From the NCBI RefSeq assembly GCF_937129435.1, contig NZ_CAKZNF010000007.1, positions 1-64,000 on the forward strand: a DNA stretch of 64,000 nt, read 5' to 3'. The DNA is from an uncultured Parasphingopyxis sp. Its GTDB lineage: Bacteria; Pseudomonadota; Alphaproteobacteria; Sphingomonadales; Sphingomonadaceae. The number at the start of each line of letters is the position of its first letter. Position 1 is the first letter of the stretch. The translations under genes and the position numbers were made by a program. Positions 10,022 through 18,046 of this stretch are shown in pieces. The notes under the pieces are model-generated. The model was not told the origin of the DNA. It ran no database searches and saw only the letters and a program-made list of their open reading frames with translations.

Positions 10022-10725
10022 ATCCGATTCCAGCCGCTCGCATTGCGAGCAACCGAAAAAACATCGCCGATCAGTGCTTCCGTCCCGGCATCCGCCGGCG
10101 GCGCATCGCTCACTATTCGGCCACGATCCATGACGATCAGCCGATCGGCATGGGCGAGCGCCAGATCGAGATCGTGAACCGAAATCAGCGCCGTCTTTCC
10201 TGATCGGACATAGTCCCGCAGGCATTCGACAACCCCGACCTGCCAATAGGGATCGAGGTTCGAGCAAGGTTCGTCGAGAAGGATGACATTCGGCTCGGCG
10301 ACAATCGCCCTTGCCAGCATCACGCGGCTGCGTTCGCCGGTTGAAAGCCGATCGATCCGGCGAGACCCGAATTTCTCAGCCGAAAATCTTTTCAGTGCCC
10401 GCTCGATACGGTCATGATCACTCCGGCTTGTCAGCCCCAGCGCGACATAATCGCGTGCACGCAGCGGCCATCGGACATCGCGTGACGCTCCGGCGAAAGC
10501 CAGAAGCCGGGATCGTCTGGCCGGCGACACCTTCCGCAATGGCGTTCCCGCCAGCACAATGTCTTCGGCGTCACCCTCGATGCCTGCCGCTGCGCGCAAC
10601 AGGCTCGTCTTGCCCGCGCCATTGGGGCCGACGAGGATAGCCAATTCGCCCGACTTGAGCCTCAGATCCGTCGGCTCCAGACGACCGGCGATCAAAAGCC
10701 CCTGCGCGCGATACAAAACCGTCAT
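10018..10725 (-). CDS. btuD: Cobalamin ABC transporter ATP-binding protein
   Basis: Cytoplasmic ATPase of the B12 import complex. Walker A is [12 protein letters not shown], the signature motif [14 protein letters not shown], Walker [13 protein letters not shown], and the H-loop is [11 protein letters not shown]. At 235 aa it is a single-domain subunit. ATG 10725 overlaps the btuC stop by four bases. Sequence alone cannot tell B12 from ferric-siderophore ATPases of this family; the B12 assignment rests on the riboswitch and on btuB at the head of the operon. Its stop is shared with the fabZ stop from the other strand. Confidence 0.88.
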   Translation of the reverse strand: MTVLYRAQGLLIAGRLEPTDLRLKSGELAILVGPNGAGKTSLLRAAAGIEGDAEDIVLAGTPLRKVSPARRSRLLAFAGASRDVRWPLRARDYVALGLTSRSDHDRIERALKRFSAEKFGSRRIDRLSTGERSRVMLARAIVAEPNVILLDEPCSNLDPYWQVGVVECLRDYVRSGKTALISVHDLDLALAHADRLIVMDRGRIVSDAPPADAGTEALIGDVFSVARNASGWNRI

Positions 10726-11690
10726 GGGCCTGCCCTCCACCGCATCGTCGCGATCAGCCAGAGGAAGAAGGGCGTGCCGATCATCGCCGTGAGGACGCCG
10801 ACCGGGATGGTTCGATCCGGCGGCGCAGCGCGGATCGCAAGATCGGCGGCGAGCAGCAATATCGCGCCGATCATCGCCGCCGGTACGATCGCGCGGCCCG
10901 GATGTCCATCCACGAGGCGCCGGGCGATGACCGGGCCGACCAAGCCAATAAAGCCGACGGCGCCGCAAACGGATACCGCGGCACCAACGCCGATCGCCGT
11001 TGCAGCGATGATCATAACGCGCATCCGAACGATGCGATATCCCATGGCTTCGGCCGCGTCCTCGCCGAGCGCCAGCCTGTCCAGCGCAGGACCCTGCAAG
11101 GCCAGCCAGATGGTGACGAGCGCGGCGGGGATGGCGACGAAGGCGAGCTGCGGCAGGCTCCGGTCGATGAGCGAACCCATCAGCCACTCATAGGCGTCGT
11201 AAAAGGCGAAGGGGGAGGGGGCGAGCGCCAGCGCCAACGCCGTCGCCGCCCCGGCAATGGTGCTGATGGCGATCCCCGCCAGGAGCAGCGTCGCGGTTTC
11301 GGCTTTCGGTCCGGCGAGCAGCAACAGGGCGGCGAGTCCCACCGAAGCCCCTGCAATGCCGCCGACCGCGAGCCAGAAGGGCGATGCCAGCCCGAAAATA
11401 TAGGCGAACAGCACAGCGCCCAGTGCCGCCGACCCGGTCGCGCCGGTTATATCGGGCGAGGCGAGGGGGTTCGCAAACAGCGCCTGGATGGCGGCACCCG
11501 ATGCACCGAGCACAAGGCCGTAGAACAGCGCGAGCAGCGAGCGAGGCAGCCGAAGCTCCACAAGGATGATGCGGGCCACGTCGGGATCGTCGGCCCAAAG
11601 GTCGAACAAGCCCTGCGCCGGCACGGCCAGCGATGCCGCCAGCAACAGTGCAGTGAGCAAAATCAGCGCAAGGGCAAGTCGCATCGTCAT
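10722..11690 (-). CDS. btuC: Cobalamin ABC transporter permease
   Basis: Inner-membrane permease of the FecCD/BtuC family, 322 aa, with hydrophobic segments throughout. Family landmarks include LRLPRSLLALFYGLVLGASGAAIQ split over two segments (the periplasmic-side LRLPR and the G-x-x-LG-x-SG-x-x-Q helix), NPLASPDITGATGSAALG, and near the C-terminus GAVGFIGLVGPVIARRLVDG followed by the cytoplasmic loop that meets the ATPase. ATG 11690 overlaps the btuF stop (ATGA), and its TCA stop overlaps btuD. It sits third in the btuB-F-C-D operon. Confidence 0.9.
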   Translation of the reverse strand: MTMRLALALILLTALLLAASLAVPAQGLFDLWADDPDVARIILVELRLPRSLLALFYGLVLGASGAAIQALFANPLASPDITGATGSAALGAVLFAYIFGLASPFWLAVGGIAGASVGLAALLLLAGPKAETATLLLAGIAISTIAGAATALALALAPSPFAFYDAYEWLMGSLIDRSLPQLAFVAIPAALVTIWLALQGPALDRLALGEDAAEAMGYRIVRMRVMIIAATAIGVGAAVSVCGAVGFIGLVGPVIARRLVDGHPGRAIVPAAMIGAILLLAADLAIRAAPPDRTIPVGVLTAMIGTPFFLWLIATMRWRAGP

Positions 11691-12514
11691 CCCGCCAGCG
11701 CCGCCCGCAATCGCCGGATTTCAGGGATCAGCGATGGCCCCGCGCATGTCCAGCGACGGCCATCGGTCGCGATCTGTCGCACCGCCAACCGGCGCAAGAT
11801 GCGAAAGCCGGGCCAAAAATTGCCGCGCGACGTCTGGTTCCGGCGATAATCGCTGCGGATCACGAGGCCGGGCGGATCGCGCAGCAATTGCTCGGCCGTC
11901 ATCCGAAAGCCCTGATCGTCCGGCTGGTCCACCCCGGCAAGCGACAGCCATTGGTCCGCAATGCCGCCCGCCGCCGCGCTCTGCCCGCCACCACTCAGGA
12001 AGACGCCCTCGGTTTCGACCTCGGGGCGTGTCCGCATCAAGGCGCCGAATTGGCGCAGGACGCGCCGGCCGCGTGCCGGTTGCTCCAGCCGCGCCGCAAC
12101 CGTTCCGATCGCTTCTTCGATCGCCGCCAAATCCTGCGGAAAGGGGATCACGACGAGCTCGGCATCGATAGCGCGAGCCAGTCTCTGCTGGTCGCGTCCC
12201 GTGCCACCCATCGTCAGAATGATGTCGGGCTGATCGGCGGCGACGGAGGCCACGCTTCCGTCGTTCGCCGTATAAAGCCTTGCCGAACGCCACCAGGGGA
12301 ATTCGTGCCGGTCCTGCGCCAGATGGGTCACCGAAACGATCTGTTCCGGTTCGGCCAGCAGCAGCACAAACTCGTCGGTGCACAGGTTGAGCGAGGCGAC
12401 GCGCGGCGCGCGCGCGTCAACATCGCCCGGCCCGGCCGGCGCGGCACTAGCCGCCGAAGCGCAGACGCACGCCGCCATAAACCGCCATACCCGGCGTCGC
12501 ATAACCGACCACAT
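11687..12514 (-). CDS. btuF: Cobalamin-binding periplasmic protein BtuF-like
   Basis: Helical-backbone (TroA-type) substrate-binding protein that would carry B12 from BtuB to BtuC. After a short signal sequence (about residues 1-24, ending near SAAPAG) comes RVASLNLCTDEFVLLLAEPEQ, then VTHLAQDRHEF, and PDIILTMGGT; all match the family layout. The gene starts inside the 3' end of btuB. Of four in-frame ATGs, 12514 is chosen because GAGGAG lies seven bases upstream; 12529, 12502 and 12478 remain possible. The choice gives a 68-base overlap with btuB in another frame. It ends in a four-base overlap with btuC. Confidence 0.85.
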   Translation of the reverse strand: MWSVMRRRVWRFMAACVCASAASAAPAGPGDVDARAPRVASLNLCTDEFVLLLAEPEQIVSVTHLAQDRHEFPWWRSARLYTANDGSVASVAADQPDIILTMGGTGRDQQRLARAIDAELVVIPFPQDLAAIEEAIGTVAARLEQPARGRRVLRQFGALMRTRPEVETEGVFLSGGGQSAAAGGIADQWLSLAGVDQPDDQGFRMTAEQLLRDPPGLVIRSDYRRNQTSRGNFWPGFRILRRLAVRQIATDGRRWTCAGPSLIPEIRRLRAALAG

Positions 12515-14333
12515 CCTGATACTCCTCATCGAACAGGTTTTCGCCCCGGGCGAAGATCTCGACTCCCTCCGTCACCTCATAGCCGATCCGGGCCGAGGCC
12601 AGGAAATAGTCGTCGAGCGTCACGGTCTGGGACGGGAACAGGTCGAAATCGGTGTCTCGGCGATCGCCGACATAGGCGATGGCCCCGCCGATCGTGAGCG
12701 GGCCGGATCTGTAGTCGAAGCTGATATTCGCGCTGTGTCGCGGCCGCCGGACCTCGCGCAATTCGGCGCCGCCGGCGACTTGCTGATCGTCGGCATCGAG
12801 ATAGGTGTAATTCGCATCGATCCGAAGACCGGGCAGGGGTGTCGCTCCGATGGCCACCTCTATTCCCTGCCTGCCGCTTTCGCCCGTGGCGTTGGCGACC
12901 GACGAGAGAAATGTCGTCGAATCGAACACCGAAACGATTTCGTTCTCGAGTTCGGATCGAAAATAGGTGACGGAAAGCGCGACATTTTCGCCCCGCCATT
13001 GGCCGCCGATCTCATATCCTGCCGAACGTTCGGGCCTCAGTGCAGGGTTGCCGACGAAACTGCCCGGGAAAAAGCCGAAAAGATCGAAGAAGGTCGGTTG
13101 CGCAATGCCTTCGCCATAGGAGGCGAAGACGGACAGACCCGGGGAAAGCTCGGCACTGGCGAGTGCACGGAACGTCGTCGCATCGGCAAAGTCGCTGAAA
13201 TCGTCATGGCGCACCGTGATATCGGTGGTCAGGATATCGGCCCACTCGGCGCGCCATTCGCCGATATAGGCCGTGCGGTTGCGCGACCGGTCCTGATCGG
13301 TCGCGCCGCCGAATTCCTGATCGCGCGCCTGAAAATTCTCGTCCTCCTGCTCGATCGCCGCGATCAGGTTATGCCGGGTGCCGCCAAAAGACAGCCGGCG
13401 TTCGACCTGGCCCGATACCCTGAAGCGATCGCCGCTCGTGCGATTCCGGGGAGCTGCATTGAGAAAATTCCGGTTCGATGAGTCGAGATACTGCGCCTCG
13501 GCATGGATCGACCAGGGCATGGCCGGATCGACCCCGAGCGTTGCCCATCCGCGAATACCGAACGTCTCCGCGTCAGTCGTATCGGCCGTGTCGGCGCGCA
13601 GGAAGGTCACCGGGTCGGAGCCGTCGAACGCGATTTCCGCGTCGATATAGCGTGCGGAAACGCCGATTTCTCCATTGGGCGCCGGACGGATCTTGCCGAC
13701 AAGTCCGACAGTGCGATTGGTGTACCCGTCACGGTCGCCGGTTCCGCCGCCGAGAATGTCGATCCCGTCGCTTTCGGAGCGGCTCGCGGTCAGCGTGAGG
13801 CCATGGCGATCATCGCCGAAGGTACCGGAAAGTACGCCGCGCAGACTGTCCCGCGATCCGTATTCGCCGTATCCGGAAACGCGCGTCCCGCCGAGTGGGT
13901 CGGGGCTGTCCAGCGCGATCACACCGCCGATCGCTTCCGAACCCCAGAGCGCCGATTGGGGCCCGCGAACGATTTCGATCCGGCCGAGCCCGCCGGCCAG
14001 GATATCTTCGAATCGCGGCTCATTGCCAGTCGTCGGCGCGTTGAACGAAATGCCGTCGATAAAGAGCAGCGTGTGGTTCGCCTCGGCGCCGCGGATCCGG
14101 AGCTGCGCCTGCGTTCCGCGCCCGCCCGAGACGGAAATCGCCGTCCCGGGTGTCGTGCGCAGATAGTTGACCACCTGATCTTCGCCGCGCGATTCGATGC
14201 GCTCTTCGTCGATCACGGTCGAGGACACGCCGCTGTCATTGGACTCGACCGGGACACGAGCCGCCGTCACGAGGATCGGATCGGGAACGGACAGGGGAAC
14301 CGCCTGTGCGGCGGCGATCAAAACAATACTCAT
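12447..14333 (-). CDS. btuB: TonB-dependent vitamin B12 receptor
   Basis: Outer-membrane barrel that binds cobalamin and passes it inward using TonB energy. A short signal (MSIVLIAAAQAVPLS) precedes the TonB box-like DPILVTAARVP. The plug domain has the expected LRTTPGTAIS and GRIEIVRGPQSALWGSEAIGG motifs. The barrel ends with GVRLRFGG. The length, 628 aa, fits BtuB. The start at 14333 has an excellent GAAGGAGA ribosome site; an upstream in-frame start at 14363 does not. The gene lies about 100 bases below a cobalamin riboswitch and leads the btuBFCD operon, which makes the substrate assignment firm. Confidence 0.95.
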   Translation of the reverse strand: MSIVLIAAAQAVPLSVPDPILVTAARVPVESNDSGVSSTVIDEERIESRGEDQVVNYLRTTPGTAISVSGGRGTQAQLRIRGAEANHTLLFIDGISFNAPTTGNEPRFEDILAGGLGRIEIVRGPQSALWGSEAIGGVIALDSPDPLGGTRVSGYGEYGSRDSLRGVLSGTFGDDRHGLTLTASRSESDGIDILGGGTGDRDGYTNRTVGLVGKIRPAPNGEIGVSARYIDAEIAFDGSDPVTFLRADTADTTDAETFGIRGWATLGVDPAMPWSIHAEAQYLDSSNRNFLNAAPRNRTSGDRFRVSGQVERRLSFGGTRHNLIAAIEQEDENFQARDQEFGGATDQDRSRNRTAYIGEWRAEWADILTTDITVRHDDFSDFADATTFRALASAELSPGLSVFASYGEGIAQPTFFDLFGFFPGSFVGNPALRPERSAGYEIGGQWRGENVALSVTYFRSELENEIVSVFDSTTFLSSVANATGESGRQGIEVAIGATPLPGLRIDANYTYLDADDQQVAGGAELREVRRPRHSANISFDYRSGPLTIGGAIAYVGDRRDTDFDLFPSQTVTLDDYFLASARIGYEVTEGVEIFARGENLFDEEYQDVVGYATPGMAVYGGVRLRFGG

Positions 14334-14436
14334 CGATAAATCTCCTTCGCAATCGACACACAAATGTCGTCACGAAGGGCGCCGGAAGGCTCCCCATGCG
14401 ATCGGCTGGTCCCGGCCGGGCATGGACGACGGCGAA

Positions 14437-14598
14437 GGCAGGTCTCCTGACTCGCGGTGTATCGCCGATCCCCGCCTTCCCGGACGCACCGCATCCAGTG
14501 GCTGTGAGGGGGAGGGCGCACCGCTTACAGTTGCGGGCACAGCGCCGGATTCGCACCGGCTTCCCTTTTCACCACCCATGCCGGGCGGCACCTTTGCC
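14437..14598 (-). promoter_or_regulatory. Cobalamin riboswitch upstream of btuB
   Basis: On the minus strand the conserved core reads in order: AAAGGGAAGCCGGTGCGAAT, then CCGGCGCTGTGCCCGCAACTG, the B12-box GCCACTGG, GGGAAGGCGGGG, and finally GAGTCAGGAGACCTGCC, which pairs loosely with GGCAAAGGT at the 5' end to form P1. These are the textbook elements of the AdoCbl/cobalamin aptamer. Between the aptamer and btuB, CCATGC (14420-14425) can pair with GCATGG (14394-14399), a candidate expression-platform helix. High cobalamin should switch btuBFCD off. Confidence 0.95.
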
Positions 14599-14629
14599 TG
14601 GAAAGGCCGCTAGGGCCGGTGATGCGCCC

Positions 14630-14658
14630 TTGTCAAGCGCAGGCGCAGTCGCTAGATG
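14630..14658 (+). promoter_or_regulatory. Candidate sigma-70 promoter for rpmE
   Basis: TTGTCA (14630-14635) and TAGATG (14653-14658) are spaced by 17 bases, about 55 bases above the rpmE start. The match is good for a housekeeping promoter, but no transcript evidence is available. Confidence 0.45.
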
Positions 14659-14674
14659 CGCGCCTTCGCTTGGA

Positions 14675-14693
14675 GGCTGGTCGGAAACCAGCC
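14675..14693 (+). promoter_or_regulatory. Hairpin in the rpmE leader
   Basis: A perfect 7-bp stem, GGCTGGT/ACCAGCC, with a five-base CGGAA loop lies between the candidate promoter and the L31 start. It could be an autoregulatory leader structure for the ribosomal protein; that role is inference. Confidence 0.4.
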
Positions 14694-14711
14694 GCAAAGA
14701 AAGCCGATTCA

Positions 14712-14942
14712 ATGAAAACCGATACCCATCCCGATTATCACATGATCACGGTCAAGATGACCGATGGTTCCGAGTTCCAGACCCGTTCGACCTGGGGCGC
14801 AGAGGGCGAAACGCTCAACCTCGACGTCGACCCGAAATCGCACCCGGCCTGGACCGGCGGCAGCCGCAATCTCGTCGATACAGGTGGCCGGATCGATCGC
14901 TTCAACAAGCGGTTCGGCGGGCTTTCGCTCAAGAAGAAATAG
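14712..14942 (+). CDS. rpmE: 50S ribosomal protein L31
   Basis: Large-subunit ribosomal protein bL31, 76 aa. It begins [19 protein letters not shown] and contains [33 protein letters not shown] family sequence (key parts HPAWTGG and RFNKRFGG). There are no cysteines, so this is the zinc-free form. ATG 14712 is chosen because it gives the standard N-terminus; the reading frame is open back to 14619 but that part overlaps the promoter. The Shine-Dalgarno (AAAGAAAG) is weak, as often for leader-regulated ribosomal genes. Convergent with an unknown gene 31 bases away. Confidence 0.95.
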   Translation: MKTDTHPDYHMITVKMTDGSEFQTRSTWGAEGETLNLDVDPKSHPAWTGGSRNLVDTGGRIDRFNKRFGGLSLKKK

Positions 14943-14973
14943 GCGGCGCGCGACGCTGTTCGCGCTCCTACTG

Positions 14974-15306
14974 CTACCGTTGATCGTCCTGCGTCATCGC
15001 CCGCAGGCGCTGATAGGCCATGGATGCATGGCGCGGCGGCGGCCCGTCCGGATCCAGCCGCCGTTCCAGCTCGTCCAGCTTTTCGGCGATATCGATGGCG
15101 ACCCGCATCAGGCGGTACCGTTCGCGCGCATAAGCGTCATCGACACGGATCTGTTCGCGTTCGTCAACCAAGGCTTGCCGTCTCCCGAAATACCGGGCGG
15201 CGCCTATCACAGGCCGCGCGATGCCGCGTCGCCAGAATGATCCATTTTCATTGTTGTTGTGGTTAAGCGCGGTACACTGGCCGACGGTGGGGCCGCACGA
15301 CTTCAA
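14974..15306 (-). CDS. Hypothetical protein, charged helical
   Basis: Not recognised. The 110-residue frame has an N-terminal part of unclear coding status, then FWRRGIARPVIGAARYFGRR and a strongly charged, probably helical C-terminal half rich in Arg and Glu (MRVAIDIAEKLDELERRLDP). No membrane segment or signal peptide is visible. The only full-length start is TTG 15306, preceded by AGGA, and it overlaps the upstream membrane-protein gene by 44 bases; GTG 15210 would give about 78 aa without overlap. It is last of a minus-strand group of four. Its C-terminal helix loosely recalls PspB, but the membrane helix is missing. Confidence 0.5.
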   Translation of the reverse strand: MKSCGPTVGQCTALNHNNNENGSFWRRGIARPVIGAARYFGRRQALVDEREQIRVDDAYARERYRLMRVAIDIAEKLDELERRLDPDGPPPRHASMAYQRLRAMTQDDQR

Positions 15307-15694
15307 ACCATGTTCCTGCTACCAATGCGGCCAGCACGGCATAGGACCAGAATATCAATCCATGGGCGTAAGCCATGGGTGTCGGCACGCCGCCGACATA
15401 GACGGCCAGATGCGTCGCGAGGCCCGCCAGATGGAAACCTGCCGCCCATAACGGCCAGAACCGGTCGGCCCTCAAGGAGAGGACGATCAACGCGACGAGT
15501 ACCAATATGTCGATGCCCGACACCCAGGACTCGAATTTCGAAAAGTCGGCGCCAACGAGCAACCGAACCACGCCCGTGACATGCGATGCGACGAACAACA
15601 TCGCAATGCCAACCCGTTCCGGCCATCGTCCGTACAGACCGGCAAAAAGGCAAGCGCCCAAAAGAACAGTGTTGTACATCACGGCGTAAAGCAT
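15263..15694 (-). CDS. Small multi-pass membrane protein, unknown
   Basis: Not recognised beyond being an integral membrane protein. The 143-residue product shows about four hydrophobic segments: an N-terminal one (VMYNTVLLGACLFAGLYG), one around VGIAMLFVASHVTGVVRLLVG, one around IDILVLVALIVLSL, and one or two near AAGFHLAGLATHLAVYVGG and HGLIFWSYAVLAALVAG. It ends in a basic tail, HRRPVYRA. The start is uncertain: ATG 15694 follows a hairpin that closes the previous gene, while the frame is open back to a TTG at 15823 inside that gene. It lies third of four in the cassette headed by the LuxR-type regulator. Confidence 0.6.
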   Translation of the reverse strand: MLYAVMYNTVLLGACLFAGLYGRWPERVGIAMLFVASHVTGVVRLLVGADFSKFESWVSGIDILVLVALIVLSLRADRFWPLWAAGFHLAGLATHLAVYVGGVPTPMAYAHGLIFWSYAVLAALVAGTWFEVVRPHRRPVYRA

Positions 15695-15696
15695 GC

Positions 15697-15730
15697 CTTG
15701 ACCGGACCACATGAAAGTGGCCCGGTCAAG
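15697..15730 (-). terminator. Long hairpin between two unknown genes
   Basis: On the minus strand CTTGACCGGGCCAC and GTGGTCCGGTCAAG form a 14-bp stem (one G-U pair) around a six-base TTTCAT loop. No T-tract follows, so it is not a classical terminator; it may attenuate or stabilise the message between the 113-aa and the membrane-protein genes. Confidence 0.4.
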
Positions 15731-15758
15731 GTGGCCTCCATCACGCGGGATCGATGCG

Positions 15759-16100
15759 CTAGGCGGCCTGACCGACGATGCGAAGTTCACCTTCGCCCGA
15801 CGGTTTTCCGGTAGTGTCGCCAAACGCCATATGGCGAAGACCGATCTCGGTTTTGGTCACCTCAAGGCGATCGTGCGCGGTGACCAGATGTTCGCGTGCC
15901 TCTGCAAGCTTGGGGAGCATGTTGGCGGCACACATAAAGGCTTCCTGTCCGACACAGGCGGCGAGATTGGCACCGCGCCGCGCATTCGGAATCGAAGCGG
16001 CGAGTTCGGCGGCGCGGGCAATCGCCACATCCAGTGCAGCTTCAGCCTCGAAAAGTTTGTCGGCAACCTCACGGGCCGCGGCGATACGTTCGTTACGCAT
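15759..16100 (-). CDS. Hypothetical helical protein, 113 aa
   Basis: Not recognised. The product begins MRNERIAAAREVADKLFEAE and is alanine-rich and helical for its first 90 residues, which suggests a small helical bundle; the last 20 residues (GKPSGEGELRIVGQAA) look flexible. There are two cysteines, in NLAACVGQ and EAFMCAAN, and no signal peptide. ATG 16100 is preceded by GGGAGGAA at good spacing, which rules out the longer frame from 16133. It lies 61 bases below the LuxR-type regulator gene on the same strand and is probably co-transcribed. The strong ribosome site supports real expression. Confidence 0.65.
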   Translation of the reverse strand: MRNERIAAAREVADKLFEAEAALDVAIARAAELAASIPNARRGANLAACVGQEAFMCAANMLPKLAEAREHLVTAHDRLEVTKTEIGLRHMAFGDTTGKPSGEGELRIVGQAA

Positions 16101-16161
16101 AAGTTCCTCCCTTCGCGCAAGCGCAGCTTGCACGTTGTTCCCGCCAAATGACGTTTGACGT

Positions 16162-16680
16162 TCAGCTCAATCGTGAGAGAGCATCGAGACCTGCGAGAAT
16201 GGCACCGAATGCGAGCGCGGAACCGAAGGCGATAGCCATGATTACCGCAAGCCGTTGCCATGCGTTGAGGTCGTTATGTCCCCTCGAACGGGGGGGCTCC
16301 GCCTCGCCCTCCAGTCCGCTTCCGGCAGCAAGCTCTTCGTGAGCACTGCCTTGAGCGACCGGAGGGTCCGCATCGACCCCGTCGTCCTGAGCCCTGTGTG
16401 CAGCCTTTCCGGCGTGCCCGGCAATGTCCGGAGAGGGGTATACCAATCCTTGGTATGACGTGCCGGCCTGTTCGGCTTCGCTCTCACCAAGCAGGCGAGC
16501 CGCTTCGGCGCGGCTTTCTACGCCGAGAGTGCGGATTGCTACCTTGATGCGTTGATCCACCGTATGCGGCGAAATATCGAGATCGCGGGCAATTTCCTTC
16601 GACGTCTTGAGCTGCGACACGAGGCGCAGGCACTGTTTCTGGCCTTCCGAGAGCCGGCTGATTCTCTCGCCGTCGTCCAT
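16162..16680 (-). CDS. LuxR-type HTH regulator with C-terminal membrane anchor
   Basis: Residues about 9-64 form a GerE/LuxR DNA-binding domain: LSEGQKQCLRLVSQLKTSKE, IARDLDISPHTVDQRIKVA and TLGVESRAEAARLL. A polar linker of about 75 residues follows, and a single hydrophobic segment (about 143-166, WQRLAVIMAIAFGSALAFGA) ends the protein. So the DNA-binding domain is N-terminal and the protein would be tail-anchored in the inner membrane, with no receiver or ligand domain. ATG 16680 has GGGGAAA just upstream; a longer frame to 16797 lacks one. It heads the group of unknown genes at 14974-16100. Confidence 0.8.
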   Translation of the reverse strand: MDDGERISRLSEGQKQCLRLVSQLKTSKEIARDLDISPHTVDQRIKVAIRTLGVESRAEAARLLGESEAEQAGTSYQGLVYPSPDIAGHAGKAAHRAQDDGVDADPPVAQGSAHEELAAGSGLEGEAEPPRSRGHNDLNAWQRLAVIMAIAFGSALAFGAILAGLDALSRLS

Positions 16681-16828
16681 ATTTCCCCGATGTCGTTGCG
16701 CCCTGTTGGCGGCCATACATAGTTGGACATCCCGGAAAATACAGCAGCGAAGCGCGAATTCTTCCGTATCGGACCGGAAGTTCGAAAAGAGTTTCAATCT
16801 GCCAGTTGGCGAGAAACCCCTTTTTTAG

Positions 16829-16916
16829 TGGCGGAAGGGGTGGGATTCGAACCCACGGATGCTTGCACATCGCCGGTTTTCAAGACCGGTGCATTCGACC
16901 ACTCTGCCACCCTTCC
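16829..16916 (-). tRNA. tRNA-Ser (UGA anticodon)
   Basis: The minus strand folds as a class II tRNA. The acceptor GGAAGGG pairs with CCCTTCC, the anticodon loop CTTGAAA carries TGA, a long variable arm is present, and the T-loop reads GGGTTCGAATCCC. CCA is encoded at the 3' end. This is the only gene in 16681-17014. Confidence 0.95.
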
Positions 16917-17014
16917 GTTGCGCGATGCGCTCATCCTGCTATCGCAACTTGTACGGAAAGTTCAACGCGCAAACCTGTCTACAGGAGGTGCGCGATGCGA
17001 GGTTGCGGAGAGAC

Positions 17015-18046
17015 ATGACCATGAAATTTCGCGCTTTGATAGTGGCCATCGCGACGATTGCGGCGACATTGAGCGCTGGCGCGGCCTCGGCGCAGAGCGC
17101 GGCAGGCTTTCGCGACTATCTCGAACAGTTGCGCCCCCGCGCCCAGGCCCAGGGGATCACACAAAGCACCCTGAATTCCGTCATCCCGACGCTGGAATTC
17201 ACCGAAAGCGTGATCCGCATCGACCGCGAGGCGAGCGGCGGTGGAGGTACGGGGCCGATTCCTCGCTTCACCGGCTCCGACGAACAACGCGCCGCGATAG
17301 GCAAGGCGCCGCAAGGTCGCGAGCTCGCCGCGCGCTGGCGTACGCTGTTTGCGGAAATTCAGCGCGAATATGGCGTTCCGGCGGGTGTGATCCTCGCCAT
17401 CTACGGCAAGGAAACCAATTTCGGCGGCTATATGGGTCGCTCCGACGTGCTCAGCGCGCTCGCGACGCTCGCCTATGAAGGACGCCGGCGCACGCTGTTC
17501 GAATCGGAGCTGATCGCGGCAATGCAGATGGTGCAGAACGGCGTTCCGCGCTACCGCCTGACCGGCAGCTGGGCCGGCGCGATGGGCCGCCCGCAATTCA
17601 TGCCGTCGGTCTATCTGCGCCTGGCGCGCGATGGCGATGGCGATGGCGAGGCGAATATCTGGGACAGCGAAGCCGACGCGCTGTTCTCGATCGCGCATTA
17701 TCTGCACCAGTCGGGATGGCGGGGCGATCAGCCCTGGGGCATCCCCGTGGCGCTCCCGCAGGGCTTCAATCGCGCCGCAGTCGCCAACCGTACCACCCCG
17801 ACCCGGTGCCCCCGCGTGTTCGAAAGGCACAGCCGCTGGATCACCATGGCGGAATGGCGGGCGATGGGTGTGCGACCGGTCGGACGGACGCTGGGCGACG
17901 ACGTGCTCGCGACGCTGCTCGAGCCCGATGGCCCGGGCGAAACGGCCTATCTGCTGACGCAGAATTACCGCGCTATCCTCGATTACAACTGTTCCAATTT
18001 CTACGCGATGGCGGTGGGGCTGCTTTCCGATGAAATTTCGCGCTAG
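17015..18046 (+). CDS. Lytic murein transglycosylase (MltB family)
   Basis: Periplasmic enzyme that cleaves glycan strands of peptidoglycan with 1,6-anhydro products. A signal peptide (about 1-27, ending AGAASAQ) precedes an SLT_2-type domain. The catalytic Glu is in AIYGKETNFGGYMG; further family motifs are LAYEGRRRTLFESELIAAM, GSWAGAMGRPQFMPS and DSEADALFSIAHYL. At 343 aa it matches the soluble or lipid-free MltB-like form; no lipobox is seen. ATG 17015 follows GGAG after four bases, and ATG 17021 is the alternative. The gene overlaps rlpA by 17 bases, and the next gene is a D,D-carboxypeptidase, so three wall enzymes are linked. Confidence 0.93.
   Translation: MTMKFRALIVAIATIAATLSAGAASAQSAAGFRDYLEQLRPRAQAQGITQSTLNSVIPTLEFTESVIRIDREASGGGGTGPIPRFTGSDEQRAAIGKAPQGRELAARWRTLFAEIQREYGVPAGVILAIYGKETNFGGYMGRSDVLSALATLAYEGRRRTLFESELIAAMQMVQNGVPRYRLTGSWAGAMGRPQFMPSVYLRLARDGDGDGEANIWDSEADALFSIAHYLHQSGWRGDQPWGIPVALPQGFNRAAVANRTTPTRCPRVFERHSRWITMAEWRAMGVRPVGRTLGDDVLATLLEPDGPGETAYLLTQNYRAILDYNCSNFYAMAVGLLSDEISR

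Noticed and set aside
14974..15210. PspB-like phage-shock protein
   Set aside because: Only the charged helical part is reminiscent; the N-terminal membrane helix that defines PspB is absent.
16829..16916. Attachment site for an integrated element at tRNA-Ser
   Set aside because: No integrase, direct repeat of the tRNA 3' end, or foreign gene block is next to it.
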